11,348 nucleotides of DNA, taken from JALTDM01 sp964421355 (GTDB taxonomy: Bacteria > Bacteroidota > Bacteroidia > Bacteroidales > JALTDM01). The stretch is from NCBI GenBank assembly GCA_964421355.1, contig CAYQWX010000065.1:1-11348 (forward strand). The letters are read 5' to 3'. Below, one piece after another: positions 1 to 7,064 of the stretch. The notes below the pieces were generated by a model. It did no database searches. It was not told the origin of the DNA and was given only the letters and a program-made list of their open reading frames with translations. A program made the position numbers and the translations under genes. Each line of letters begins with the position of its first letter. The first letter of the stretch is position 1.

Positions 1-94
1 TTTTTTTAGCTTTTTTCTGTGTCTTTATGTGGCTTTGATGCAACGGTCTTATATTATAAATAAATTTACTACATTTACAGAAAAAATTGTCATT

Positions 95-868
95 ATGAGA
101 GCACACGAAATTGATTATGAAATCAAGGGTCATGAAATACAAATGGTAGAAGTAGAACTTGACCCTCACGAAACAGTAATAGCAGAAGCAGGAGCAATGC
201 TATTTATGGAAGAAGGTATCACTTTTGAAACCAAAATGGGAGACGGCAGCAATCCCAATCAAGGTTTTTTAGGCAAACTAATGTCTGCTGCAAGCAGAGC
301 AATTGCAGGTGAGTCAATATTTATGACACACTTTACCAACCACGGACAAGGTAAAAAAAGAGTAGCTTTCGCCGCACCGTATCCCGGCACAATAATTCCT
401 GTAGATATGTCAAAATATGGAAACGAAATAATAGTACAAAAAGATGCATTCCTCTGTGCCGCATTAGGAACAAAAATAAGCATTACATTCACAAAAAAAT
501 TGGGTGCCGGATTTTTCGGCGGTGAAGGGTTTATACTTGAAAAACTACAAGGAAACGGTATGGCTTTTATACATGCAGGAGGCACAGTAATAGAAAAAGA
601 ACTTAACAACGAAACTCTACGCGTAGATACCGGTTGTTTGGTAGGCTTTACTCCTTCCATAGAATACAACATACAACCTGCCGGCGGATTAAAATCCATG
701 GTATTTGGTGGCGAAGGATTATTTTTAGCTACATTAAGCGGAACAGGAAAGGTATGGCTACAATCTATGCCTATTAACAAACTGATAGACAGACTTTCGG
801 CATCTTTTACCAATCCCAATACTCGTAAAGGCTCAAGCGGACTATTAAACAACTTTTTAGAAGGCTAA
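95..868 (+). CDS. AIM24 / TIGR00266 family protein
   Basis: A 257-residue protein of the AIM24 (TIGR00266) family, an all-beta fold found in bacteria and, as AIM24, in yeast mitochondria; the bacterial role is not established. Visible family marks are EAGAMLFM at residues 31-38, and two related glycine motifs, FGGEGF at 141-146 and FGGEGL at 204-209, fitting the internal pseudo-symmetry of the fold. There is no signal peptide or membrane segment, so it is probably cytosolic. The frame is open back to base 29, but the ATG at 95 is preferred: the product then starts directly with the conserved region (MRAHEIDYEI), and the 22 extra residues look like translated leader. TACATTTA at 70-77 is one base off the Bacteroidota -7 consensus and could be its promoter, which would also exclude the upstream ATG. 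The rest of 1-94 is T-rich, with runs at 1-7 and 11-16 that may be the tail of an earlier terminator. A clear terminator follows, so it is probably the last or only gene of its unit. Confidence 0.85.
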   Translation: MRAHEIDYEIKGHEIQMVEVELDPHETVIAEAGAMLFMEEGITFETKMGDGSNPNQGFLGKLMSAASRAIAGESIFMTHFTNHGQGKKRVAFAAPYPGTIIPVDMSKYGNEIIVQKDAFLCAALGTKISITFTKKLGAGFFGGEGFILEKLQGNGMAFIHAGGTVIEKELNNETLRVDTGCLVGFTPSIEYNIQPAGGLKSMVFGGEGLFLATLSGTGKVWLQSMPINKLIDRLSASFTNPNTRKGSSGLLNNFLEG

Positions 869-890
869 AAATATACCATTCACAGACTAC

Positions 891-933
891 AAGGGCATTA
901 TCCTTATACACAAAAGGATTTTGCCCTTTTTTT
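891..933 (+). terminator. Rho-independent terminator after the AIM24-family gene
   Basis: AAGGGCA (891-897) pairs with TGCCCTT (922-928), and inside it ATCCTT (900-905) pairs with AAGGAT (914-919), with a TT/TT internal mismatch and an 8-base loop. A run of seven T follows at 927-933. The position, 22 bases after the stop codon, fits termination of the AIM24-family gene and separates it from purL. Confidence 0.85.
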
Positions 934-967
934 ATCATCATCTCATAGCTAACTACAATAAAAAACT

Positions 968-975
968 TACTTTTG
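968..975 (+). promoter_or_regulatory. Bacteroidota-type -7 promoter element for purL
   Basis: TACTTTTG matches the Bacteroidota primary sigma factor -7 consensus TAnnTTTG at all fixed positions. It lies 30 bases before the purL ATG, giving a predicted transcript start near 980 and a short A-rich leader. I do not see a good TTTG -33 element at the usual 19-21 base spacing, so the call rests on the -7 box and on its place just after the upstream terminator. Confidence 0.55.
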
Positions 976-1005
976 TATTCAAAACAAAAAATTTTCATAT
1001 CAATC

Positions 1006-3234
1006 ATGGCACAAAACAAAAATCTGGAAATTGCTAAAAATCTCGGACTATTAGAAGAAGAATATAATCAAATAATCAAAATATTGGGAAGAGAACCAAA
1101 TTATACGGAAATAAGCATATTTTCAGTAATGTGGTCGGAACATGCCTCATACAAAAATTCTATAAAATGGTTAAAAAAACTTCCTCGCAAAGGTAAATAC
1201 CTACTTGCAGAAGCAGGAGAAGAAAATGCAGGACTTATAGACCTGGGAGACAACAAAGCATGCGCTTTCAAGATAGAATCACACAATCACCCTTCTGCAA
1301 TAGAACCCTATCAAGGTGCAGCTACAGGAGTAGGAGGTATAAACCGTGATATATTTACAATGGGAGCTCGTCCCGTTGCACAATTAAACTCATTACGATT
1401 TGGAGAGTTAAAACTCAAAAAAACAAAGTGGCTACTCAATGGTGTAGTAAAAGGAATAGGAGATTATGGCAATGCCTTCGGCGTACCGGTAATTGGCGGA
1501 GAAGTATATTTTGACCCTACCTACAACGAAAATCCACTTGTAAATGCAATGAGCATTGGAATAGTGGAAAAAGACAAAATAATAAGAGCAATTGCAGAAG
1601 GAACAGGTAACCCCGTATTTATAGTAGGTTCTCGCACAGGAAAAGACGGCATACATGGTGCTACTTTTGCTTCTGCAAGTCTCGATGAAAATTCTAAAGA
1701 AGATTTACCATCAGTACAAGTAGGAGACCCATTTCAAGAAAAATTATTACTGGAAGCCACTATGGAACTTGCAGAAACAGATGCTATAGTTGGAATGCAA
1801 GATATGGGAGCTGCAGGAATAATATGCAGCACAAGCGAAATGTCTGCCAAAGGTGGATACGGCATGGAAATACATCTTGACAAAGTACCTCTGCGACAAG
1901 ATGATATGCAACCATTTGAAATACTGCTATCCGAATCACAAGAAAGAATGCTCATAGTAGTAAAAAAAGGTAAAGAAGACATAGTAAATAAAATATTTGA
2001 TAAATGGGATTTGCAATGCACACAAATAGGAGAAGTGATAGAAGGTGATATTCTCAAATTTTACATGCATGGCAAACTTGTTGCCGAAGTACCCGCTTCA
2101 GTTCTCGTACTGGGAGGAGGAGCTCCCCAATATGACAGAGAATACAAAAAGCCCAAATACTTAAAAGAAATAGAAAAATTTGATATAAATAAAATCCCAG
2201 AACCACAAAGCTACAAAGCAGTAGCAATAAAACTACTACAAAATCCGACAATAGCATCTAAACAATACATTTACAAACAATACGACACAATGGTAGGCAC
2301 TGCAAATCTTACAACAAACGCTCCTGCAGATGCAGGGATAATTAACCTAAAGGGAACAAAAAAAGCTCTTGCTTCCACTGTAGATTGTAACTCAAATTAT
2401 GTATTTGCCAACCCCAACACAGGCACACAAATAGCAGTAGCAGAAGCTGCAAGAAACATTGTATGTTCTGGAGCTAAACCCATTGCAATATCCAACTGTT
2501 TAAACTTTGGCGACCCCTACAATCCCGAAGTATATTGGCAATTTGTAGGTGCAATAGAAGGAATGAAAACCGCATGCGAAAAATTTGAAACTCCCGTAAC
2601 AGGTGGAAATGTTAGCTTCTACAATCAAACGGAAAAAGCAGGAAAAGCCACTCCTATAAAACCAACTCCTGTAATCGGAATGGTTGGAATACTGGAAGAC
2701 AAGAAAAATCAAATGGATATTGCCTTTAAACACAAAGGCGGCTTAATATATCTTGTTGGCAAAGTGGTGGAAGACATCAACCAATCGGAATATTTACGTA
2801 ATATCATCGGTATAGAATACTCCCCTGTGCCTTACTTCAATATGGAAGAAGAATACCAAATGCAACAAGCTGTATATCAAGCTATACAAAACGATCTTAT
2901 TGCTTCTGCACACGATGTATCAGAAGGCGGTATATGGGTTTCATTAGTAGAATCTGGATTCCCAAACGGATTAGGTTTTGATATAACAACTTCAGGAGAA
3001 ATAAGAAAAGATGCCTTCTTATTTGGAGAATCACAAGGCAGAGTAATAGTATCGGTAGAAGAAAAAAATAATGATAAGTTTATCAAACTACTAAAAGAAA
3101 AAAATGTCCCCTATATGCTTTTGGGACACATAACAAAAGGAGATGTAAGAATAGACGATCTGTCTTACGGACACATAAAAGACCTGAAAAAAATATATGA
3201 CAGTGCAATAGAAAATATTCTAAACGAAGAATAA
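1006..3234 (+). CDS. purL: Phosphoribosylformylglycinamidine synthase, small PurL subunit
   Basis: Purine synthesis enzyme that converts FGAR, ATP and glutamine-derived ammonia to FGAM, in the cytosol. At 742 residues it is the small (Bacillus/Thermotoga type) PurL: it has the two AIRS-like ATP-binding repeats but no C-terminal glutaminase domain, so PurQ and PurS should be encoded elsewhere. Visible motifs are SEHASYK at 44-50 with the family histidine H46, ESHNHPS with E91 and H93/H95, the glycine-rich GAATGVGG near 105, GMQDMGAAG from 263, LGGGAPQY from 369 and HDVSEGG at 636-642. The ATG at 1006 is chosen because it begins just before the conserved LGL(L)EEEY start. An in-frame TTG at 973 also gives an open frame, but it lies within the likely -7 box. 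The motif usually read as SEHCSYK has Ala in place of Cys, which I take as clade variation. No purine riboswitch or operator is recognisable upstream. Confidence 0.95.
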   Translation: MAQNKNLEIAKNLGLLEEEYNQIIKILGREPNYTEISIFSVMWSEHASYKNSIKWLKKLPRKGKYLLAEAGEENAGLIDLGDNKACAFKIESHNHPSAIEPYQGAATGVGGINRDIFTMGARPVAQLNSLRFGELKLKKTKWLLNGVVKGIGDYGNAFGVPVIGGEVYFDPTYNENPLVNAMSIGIVEKDKIIRAIAEGTGNPVFIVGSRTGKDGIHGATFASASLDENSKEDLPSVQVGDPFQEKLLLEATMELAETDAIVGMQDMGAAGIICSTSEMSAKGGYGMEIHLDKVPLRQDDMQPFEILLSESQERMLIVVKKGKEDIVNKIFDKWDLQCTQIGEVIEGDILKFYMHGKLVAEVPASVLVLGGGAPQYDREYKKPKYLKEIEKFDINKIPEPQSYKAVAIKLLQNPTIASKQYIYKQYDTMVGTANLTTNAPADAGIINLKGTKKALASTVDCNSNYVFANPNTGTQIAVAEAARNIVCSGAKPIAISNCLNFGDPYNPEVYWQFVGAIEGMKTACEKFETPVTGGNVSFYNQTEKAGKATPIKPTPVIGMVGILEDKKNQMDIAFKHKGGLIYLVGKVVEDINQSEYLRNIIGIEYSPVPYFNMEEEYQMQQAVYQAIQNDLIASAHDVSEGGIWVSLVESGFPNGLGFDITTSGEIRKDAFLFGESQGRVIVSVEEKNNDKFIKLLKEKNVPYMLLGHITKGDVRIDDLSYGHIKDLKKIYDSAIENILNEE

Positions 3235-3254
3235 AATTTATTTGCATATAAAAT

Positions 3255-3280
3255 AACATACAAATACAAACTTGTATGTT
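3255..3280 (+). repeat. Inverted repeat (hairpin) between purL and recQ
   Basis: AACATACAA (3255-3263) and TTGTATGTT (3272-3280) are perfect 9-base inverted repeats around an 8-base loop. The stem is AT-rich (two G/C pairs) and is followed by TTTCTAAAAT rather than a run of T, so it would be a weak terminator at best. It lies in the 59-base gap, ending 13 bases before the recQ start. It could be an attenuating or transcript-stabilising hairpin or a protein-binding site. The repeat itself is certain; its function is not. Confidence 0.5.
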
Positions 3281-3293
3281 TCTAAAATAATAA

Positions 3294-5198
3294 ATGGACT
3301 TATTTGAAGAAATATTATATCGCTATTGGAAATACAAATCATTCCGACCACTGCAAAAAGATATAATAGAAGAAGCCTACAAAGGCAATGATGTATTGGG
3401 ACTCTTACCTACAGGGGGCGGCAAGTCCATTATTTTTCAAGTAGCAGGTCTCGCACGACAAGGATTATCCATTGTGATTACCCCCCTTATAGCATTGATG
3501 AAAGATCAAGTGGAAAACCTACAAGCCAAAGGAATAAAAGCCGCCGCAATATTTACAGGAATGGACAAAGATGAAATACAAACAACTCTACAACAAGCAC
3601 TTGACAATCAACTAAATTTTCTATATTTATCTCCCGAACGCTTACTATCAATATCATTTCAGGGATACCTAAAAAATATGCCCGTAAACCTCATTGTTGT
3701 AGATGAAGCACATTGCATATCTCAATGGGGATATGACTTCCGCCCGTCTTATCTAAAAATAGCAGAAATACGAAACTTCTTTCAAGATATTCCTATACTT
3801 GCACTTACTGCAACTGCTACTCCTGAGGTAGCAAAAGACATTCAAGACAAACTCGGATTTAAACAATACAATCTATTCAAAAAAAGTTTTGAACGAAAAA
3901 ACCTAATTTACATAGTAAGACAAATAGAAAACAAATACGATTATCTGGTAAATACAATAAAAAAAACCAAAGGCAGTGGAATAGTATATGTGAGAAGTCG
4001 TAAGAGAACACGGACACTTGCAGAGCTATTACAAAGAAACGGTATAAGTGCAGATTATTATCATGCAGGATTAAAACAAGAAACAAGAAATATTAAACAA
4101 GAAAAATGGAAAAAAGGAAACATTAGAATAATTGTGGCAACCAATGCTTTTGGTATGGGCATAGACAAACCCGATGTCAGATTTGTAATACATATTGACA
4201 TACCCGAAAGTATAGAAGCGTATTACCAAGAAGCAGGTAGAGCAGGTAGAGATGGTAAAAAAGCTTTTGCAGTATTGCTATACAACAACTCCGACAAAAC
4301 AAAGTTGAAACAATATTTACAAAAAAGTTTCCCCCCTAAAGATTTTATAAGACGAGTGTATGATGCCTTACACAACTTCTTTCAAATACCACTTGGTAGC
4401 GGACAAGAAATGATTTTTGACTTTGATATTTACCAATTTTGTAAAACATACAAACTTCCGCCTCTTGAAACATACAATGCTTTAAAACTCCTTATGCAAC
4501 AAGGATACATAGAACTATCAGAGGCATTCTTTTCTCCTTCTCGCATCAAATTTCTGGTAAATAAACTTAACCTTTACAAATTTCAAGTAGAACACACTGA
4601 ATTAGACCCATTTATAAAACTTATTTTACGCACATACACAGGGACATTTACCCAATATACCAAAATAAATGAAAAATATCTGGCAAAAAGAGCAAATACA
4701 ACGGAAGACAAAATAAAACACATATTAAGATACCTAAAAAAATGGGGAATACTCAATTATATAGAAGCATCAGATTCTGCAAAAATAACTTTCTTGGAGC
4801 CACGCATACCAGCCAAAGAAGTATATATATCAAAGGAAAATTATGACGATAGAAAAAAACGCTACCAAGAGAGAATAGAAGCTATTATTAACTATGCAAA
4901 CAATACTACCAAATGCCGAAGTCAACAACTCGTAGCATATTTTGGACAAGAAAAATCATATCGTTGTGGAGAATGCGATGTATGCAAAAGCCGTAACGAA
5001 CTTGATATAACAAGATACGAATTTGACACCATAATAGAAAAAATAAAAAAACACCTTAAACAAGAACCCTTACCACTGACAGCACTTGTAAACAGAATAG
5101 ACCACGAACAAAAAAATACAGTAAAAGTAATAGACTGGTTGTTTGAAAAAGGTAAAATAAAATACAATGAAAAAAAATTTCTCATTTGGCACAAATGA
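3294..5198 (+). CDS. recQ: RecQ-family ATP-dependent DNA helicase
   Basis: Superfamily 2 3'-5' DNA helicase acting in recombination and replication-fork repair. The 634-residue protein carries the RecQ Q-motif region (FRPLQ, 17-21), Walker A TGGGKS (40-45), DEAH at 137-140 within the RecQ signature DEAHCISQWG, motif III ALTATAT, motif V TNAFGMGIDKP and motif VI QEAGRAGRDG (312-321). A zinc cluster of C541, C558, C561 and C564 has the same spacing as E. coli RecQ (17, 3, 3) and sits in a typical CRSQ...YFG...CGECDVC context. It lies about 220 residues after motif VI, where E. coli has about 50; the extra segment (about 350-520) looks helical and winged-helix-like. After the cysteines only about 70 residues remain, probably a second winged-helix-like piece, and no HRDC domain is evident. 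It starts 59 bases after purL and overlaps the next gene. Confidence is high for the family; it may be a second, non-canonical RecQ paralogue rather than the orthologue of E. coli RecQ. Confidence 0.93.
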   Translation: MDLFEEILYRYWKYKSFRPLQKDIIEEAYKGNDVLGLLPTGGGKSIIFQVAGLARQGLSIVITPLIALMKDQVENLQAKGIKAAAIFTGMDKDEIQTTLQQALDNQLNFLYLSPERLLSISFQGYLKNMPVNLIVVDEAHCISQWGYDFRPSYLKIAEIRNFFQDIPILALTATATPEVAKDIQDKLGFKQYNLFKKSFERKNLIYIVRQIENKYDYLVNTIKKTKGSGIVYVRSRKRTRTLAELLQRNGISADYYHAGLKQETRNIKQEKWKKGNIRIIVATNAFGMGIDKPDVRFVIHIDIPESIEAYYQEAGRAGRDGKKAFAVLLYNNSDKTKLKQYLQKSFPPKDFIRRVYDALHNFFQIPLGSGQEMIFDFDIYQFCKTYKLPPLETYNALKLLMQQGYIELSEAFFSPSRIKFLVNKLNLYKFQVEHTELDPFIKLILRTYTGTFTQYTKINEKYLAKRANTTEDKIKHILRYLKKWGILNYIEASDSAKITFLEPRIPAKEVYISKENYDDRKKRYQERIEAIINYANNTTKCRSQQLVAYFGQEKSYRCGECDVCKSRNELDITRYEFDTIIEKIKKHLKQEPLPLTALVNRIDHEQKNTVKVIDWLFEKGKIKYNEKKFLIWHK

Positions 5199-5763
5199 AA
5201 TAATAATACCACAGCAATTTTATTTACAAAACAGTATATCGCTTGCAAAAAAATTATTAGGAAAAATATTAGTTCGCAACTTGCCAAATGGTAAGCAATA
5301 TTTTATTATCACTGAAACAGAAGCATATTTTGGAGAAAAAGACAAAGCATGCCATTGCAGAAAAGGTAAAACACCCCGCACAGAAGTAATGTACAAACAA
5401 GGCGGAACAATATATGTTTACCTAATTTACGGAATGTATTGGATGTTAAACATTGTATCGGGTAAAAAAAATCACCCCGAAGCAGTATTGATAAGAGGAA
5501 TACAAAAAATAAATGTAGAAAACAATAAAATATCTTTGGGGAAATTATATGACGGTCCTGGAAAAACAGGTAAAATATTACAAATAAACAAAAAGGATTT
5601 TAACGGAAAGAATATCTATGATACTTCCACCAATTTATACATAATAGATACTCCCTTTGAAATAGAAATGTCAATCAAACGCACTCCTCGTATAGGAATA
5701 AATTATGCAGGTAAACCTTGGACAGAAAAACTTTGGCGTTTTATAGCAGAAATAAATATATAA
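5167..5763 (+). CDS. DNA-3-methyladenine (alkyladenine) glycosylase, AAG/MPG family
   Basis: Base-excision repair enzyme that flips out and removes alkylated or deaminated purines such as 3-methyladenine and hypoxanthine. The 198-residue protein is a full-length bacterial member. By motif alignment to human AAG, E52 in ETEAY matches the catalytic Glu125, Y54 and H63 match Tyr127 and His136, Y85 and Y88 in YVYLIYGMY match Tyr159 and the intercalating Tyr162, N95 matches Asn169 and R110 matches Arg182. The C-terminal TPRIGINYAG...WRF is also typical. The ATG at 5167 is chosen because the conserved FYL...A..LLGK segment begins at residue 18. This start lies inside recQ, giving a 32-base overlap in another frame, so translation is probably coupled to recQ. 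The stop codon abuts the terminator hairpin. All residues contacting the flipped base appear intact. Confidence 0.93.
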   Translation: MKKNFSFGTNEIIIPQQFYLQNSISLAKKLLGKILVRNLPNGKQYFIITETEAYFGEKDKACHCRKGKTPRTEVMYKQGGTIYVYLIYGMYWMLNIVSGKKNHPEAVLIRGIQKINVENNKISLGKLYDGPGKTGKILQINKKDFNGKNIYDTSTNLYIIDTPFEIEMSIKRTPRIGINYAGKPWTEKLWRFIAEINI

Positions 5764-5812
5764 AAAAGGCTTCCCCCAAAAGTTTGGAAGAAGCCCTCTC
5801 ATTTATTTTTAT
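5762..5812. terminator. Bidirectional terminator between convergent operons
   Basis: GGCTTC (5768-5773) pairs with GAAGCC (5790-5795), and CCAAA (5776-5780) with TTTGG (5783-5787), giving a compact hairpin with a small internal mismatch. On the - strand the hairpin is followed directly by six T (complement of A 5762-5767), 29 bases after the stop codon of the DUF1573 gene. On the + strand it is followed by a T-rich but interrupted tract (CTCTCATTTATTTTT, to about 5810), just after the glycosylase stop. It can therefore end both converging transcripts and should be stronger in the - direction. Confidence 0.8.
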
Positions 5813-5823
5813 TTATATGCTAC

Positions 5824-6996
5824 TTATTTTTTGCCTTTGGGGGCTTGTTTATGAGCAGCATTATTTTGTCCTTTTACCGGTTGTTGTTGTTGAGCTGCTG
5901 TTTTCTTTTTTACAAACCCGTGCAATCTCAATATTATTTGTGGATGTTCGGGGTCATTAGTAATCACTGTAATAGTCTTATATTGTTTATGACCTCCTCT
6001 ACCTCTTGTATTAAATTTAGCTTCTATATAACTTGATTTTCCTTTTTTTATCACTTTGTCGCCAACCAAAGTAGCAGTACAACCGCAACTTGCTTTTACT
6101 TTTCTAATAATCAAATCGCTTTTACCTGTGTTTTTAAATGGGAATTTATGGATAACCATATCTCCGTCTGTAGCTTCTCCAAAGTCATAGTCTATATGTT
6201 CAAATTCCACCTTTGGAGCTTTTTTAAGATTTACATTTGAAAAATCTTCAACTATATTTGCACTAACATTCAAGCGGTTAGATGTAACCCTTTTGCCATT
6301 TATAGTTACATACATTCTGTCTATATTATAACCCCAGTCGTTTTTCTTGGCTGCATCATAAGTAACTACGATATAACCTTTTTTGTGTGGTCCTAACTTT
6401 TCGGGAACGGCTTTTACTTTCAAATGAGCAGGTACAAGTTGAAAACCAATAGTAATAGGTTCATCTGAATCATTTATTACTTCCATAGAATCGGTTTTAA
6501 CTTCCGTATTTTTCACTTTCATCAAAGCAATATGATTGCTTCTTGCTCTCAATACTCCAAACTTTTGCGGATAAATATCTGCCAAAGTTTTCTTTTTAGG
6601 TATCACTTCTCCTCTTACCCTTAATACAACAGGAGAATTTACTGCATTAGAACTTACGGTAATAGTTTTTGTAAATCTACCAGGTCTGTGTTTTGCATTG
6701 TATATTGCTTTTATATGACCTTTACCTCCAGGAGGAATAGGATCTTTTGACCATTCGGAAGCAGTGCAACCACAAGATGTTCTTACATTATTTATTATCA
6801 AAGGCTCTCCTCCCGTATTGGTAAATTCAAAACTATGAGTAACTTTCCCTTGTTCTTCTTTTACCTTTCCAAAATCATACTCGGTTTCTTTGAATGTCAT
6901 TTTGGGTTTTACTGTTTGTGCCATAATTTGGGTTGCAGGAAAAATAACTATTCCTACAATGGCAACCACCCACATTAAAACTTTTTTTCCTTTCAT
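5824..6996 (-). CDS. Exported protein with two DUF1573 domains
   Basis: A 390-residue secreted or periplasmic protein of unknown function. Residues 1-26 form a Sec signal peptide (lysines, hydrophobic stretch, likely cut after IMA), without a lipobox. Two DUF1573 domains (about 33-130 and 263-365) share the pattern DFG (41-43 and 271-273), a FxNTG strand, a SCGCTA motif (C75/C77 and C304/C306), and a final beta strand ending in RG or HG. DUF1573 is an Ig-like (ASPM/SPD-2/Hydin-related) fold common in Bacteroidota. The segment between them (about 133-255) looks like a third, diverged Ig-like unit without the cysteines. The tail (about 368-390) is low complexity, rich in Gln, Lys, Asn and Ala, including a QQQQ run. 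It follows the gldAFG-DUF4340 operon after a 68-base gap and probably has its own promoter. The CGC pairs could bind metal or form disulfides; this is inference. Confidence 0.88.
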   Translation of the reverse strand: MKGKKVLMWVVAIVGIVIFPATQIMAQTVKPKMTFKETEYDFGKVKEEQGKVTHSFEFTNTGGEPLIINNVRTSCGCTASEWSKDPIPPGGKGHIKAIYNAKHRPGRFTKTITVSSNAVNSPVVLRVRGEVIPKKKTLADIYPQKFGVLRARSNHIALMKVKNTEVKTDSMEVINDSDEPITIGFQLVPAHLKVKAVPEKLGPHKKGYIVVTYDAAKKNDWGYNIDRMYVTINGKRVTSNRLNVSANIVEDFSNVNLKKAPKVEFEHIDYDFGEATDGDMVIHKFPFKNTGKSDLIIRKVKASCGCTATLVGDKVIKKGKSSYIEAKFNTRGRGGHKQYKTITVITNDPEHPQIILRLHGFVKKKTAAQQQQPVKGQNNAAHKQAPKGKK

Positions 6997-7031
6997 AACT
7001 TATATATTTTTATTTGTTATCCAATATTTTA

Positions 7032-7039
7032 CAAATGTA
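7032..7039 (-). promoter_or_regulatory. Bacteroidota-type -7 promoter element for the DUF1573 gene
   Basis: Read on the - strand, TACATTTG matches TAnnTTTG exactly. It lies 35 bases upstream of the DUF1573 start codon, predicting a transcript start near 7025 and a leader of about 28 bases. No convincing TTTG -33 box is seen at the expected spacing. It would let the DUF1573 gene be transcribed independently of the gld operon. Confidence 0.5.
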
Positions 7040-7043
7040 TAAA

Positions 7044-7061
7044 AATTTTTAGTTAAAAATT
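7044..7061 (-). repeat. AT-only inverted repeat after the DUF4340 gene
   Basis: AATTTTTA and TAAAAATT (7044-7051 and 7054-7061) are perfect inverted repeats with a 2-base centre, starting 3 bases beyond the DUF4340 stop codon. On the - strand AAATTTTTAT follows. With no G/C pairs the stem is weak, so it is at best a leaky terminator for the gld operon. It sits directly upstream of the candidate -7 box and might instead be part of that promoter region. Confidence 0.35.
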
Positions 7062-7064
7062 CTG

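Noticed and set aside
259..852. Long open frame of 197 codons on the - strand
   Set aside because: It is antisense to the well-supported AIM24-family gene, matches no family I recognise and arises from the A-rich coding strand having few stops in the complement.
869..1005. Possible purine riboswitch or regulator site upstream of purL
   Set aside because: The only clear structure is the terminator hairpin of the preceding gene; no aptamer-like three-way junction or conserved purine-aptamer bases are visible.
5195..5203. ATGA start/stop overlap at the recQ stop codon as a possible glycosylase start
   Set aside because: The ATG at 5195 is in another frame and reaches TAA after two codons, so it cannot start the glycosylase.
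4922..5287. Open frame of 121 codons on the - strand
   Set aside because: It is antisense to the recQ end and the glycosylase start, both of which have conserved motifs in this interval.
5877..5893. TTG triplet run as a possible microsatellite or repeat element
   Set aside because: It encodes the short Gln run in the low-complexity tail of the DUF1573 protein and is too short to be called a separate repeat.
5718..5960. Open frame of 80 codons on the + strand across the convergent junction
   Set aside because: It overlaps the glycosylase end, runs through the terminator hairpin and continues antisense to the DUF1573 gene; the product is compositionally odd (Leu/Phe/Val-rich).
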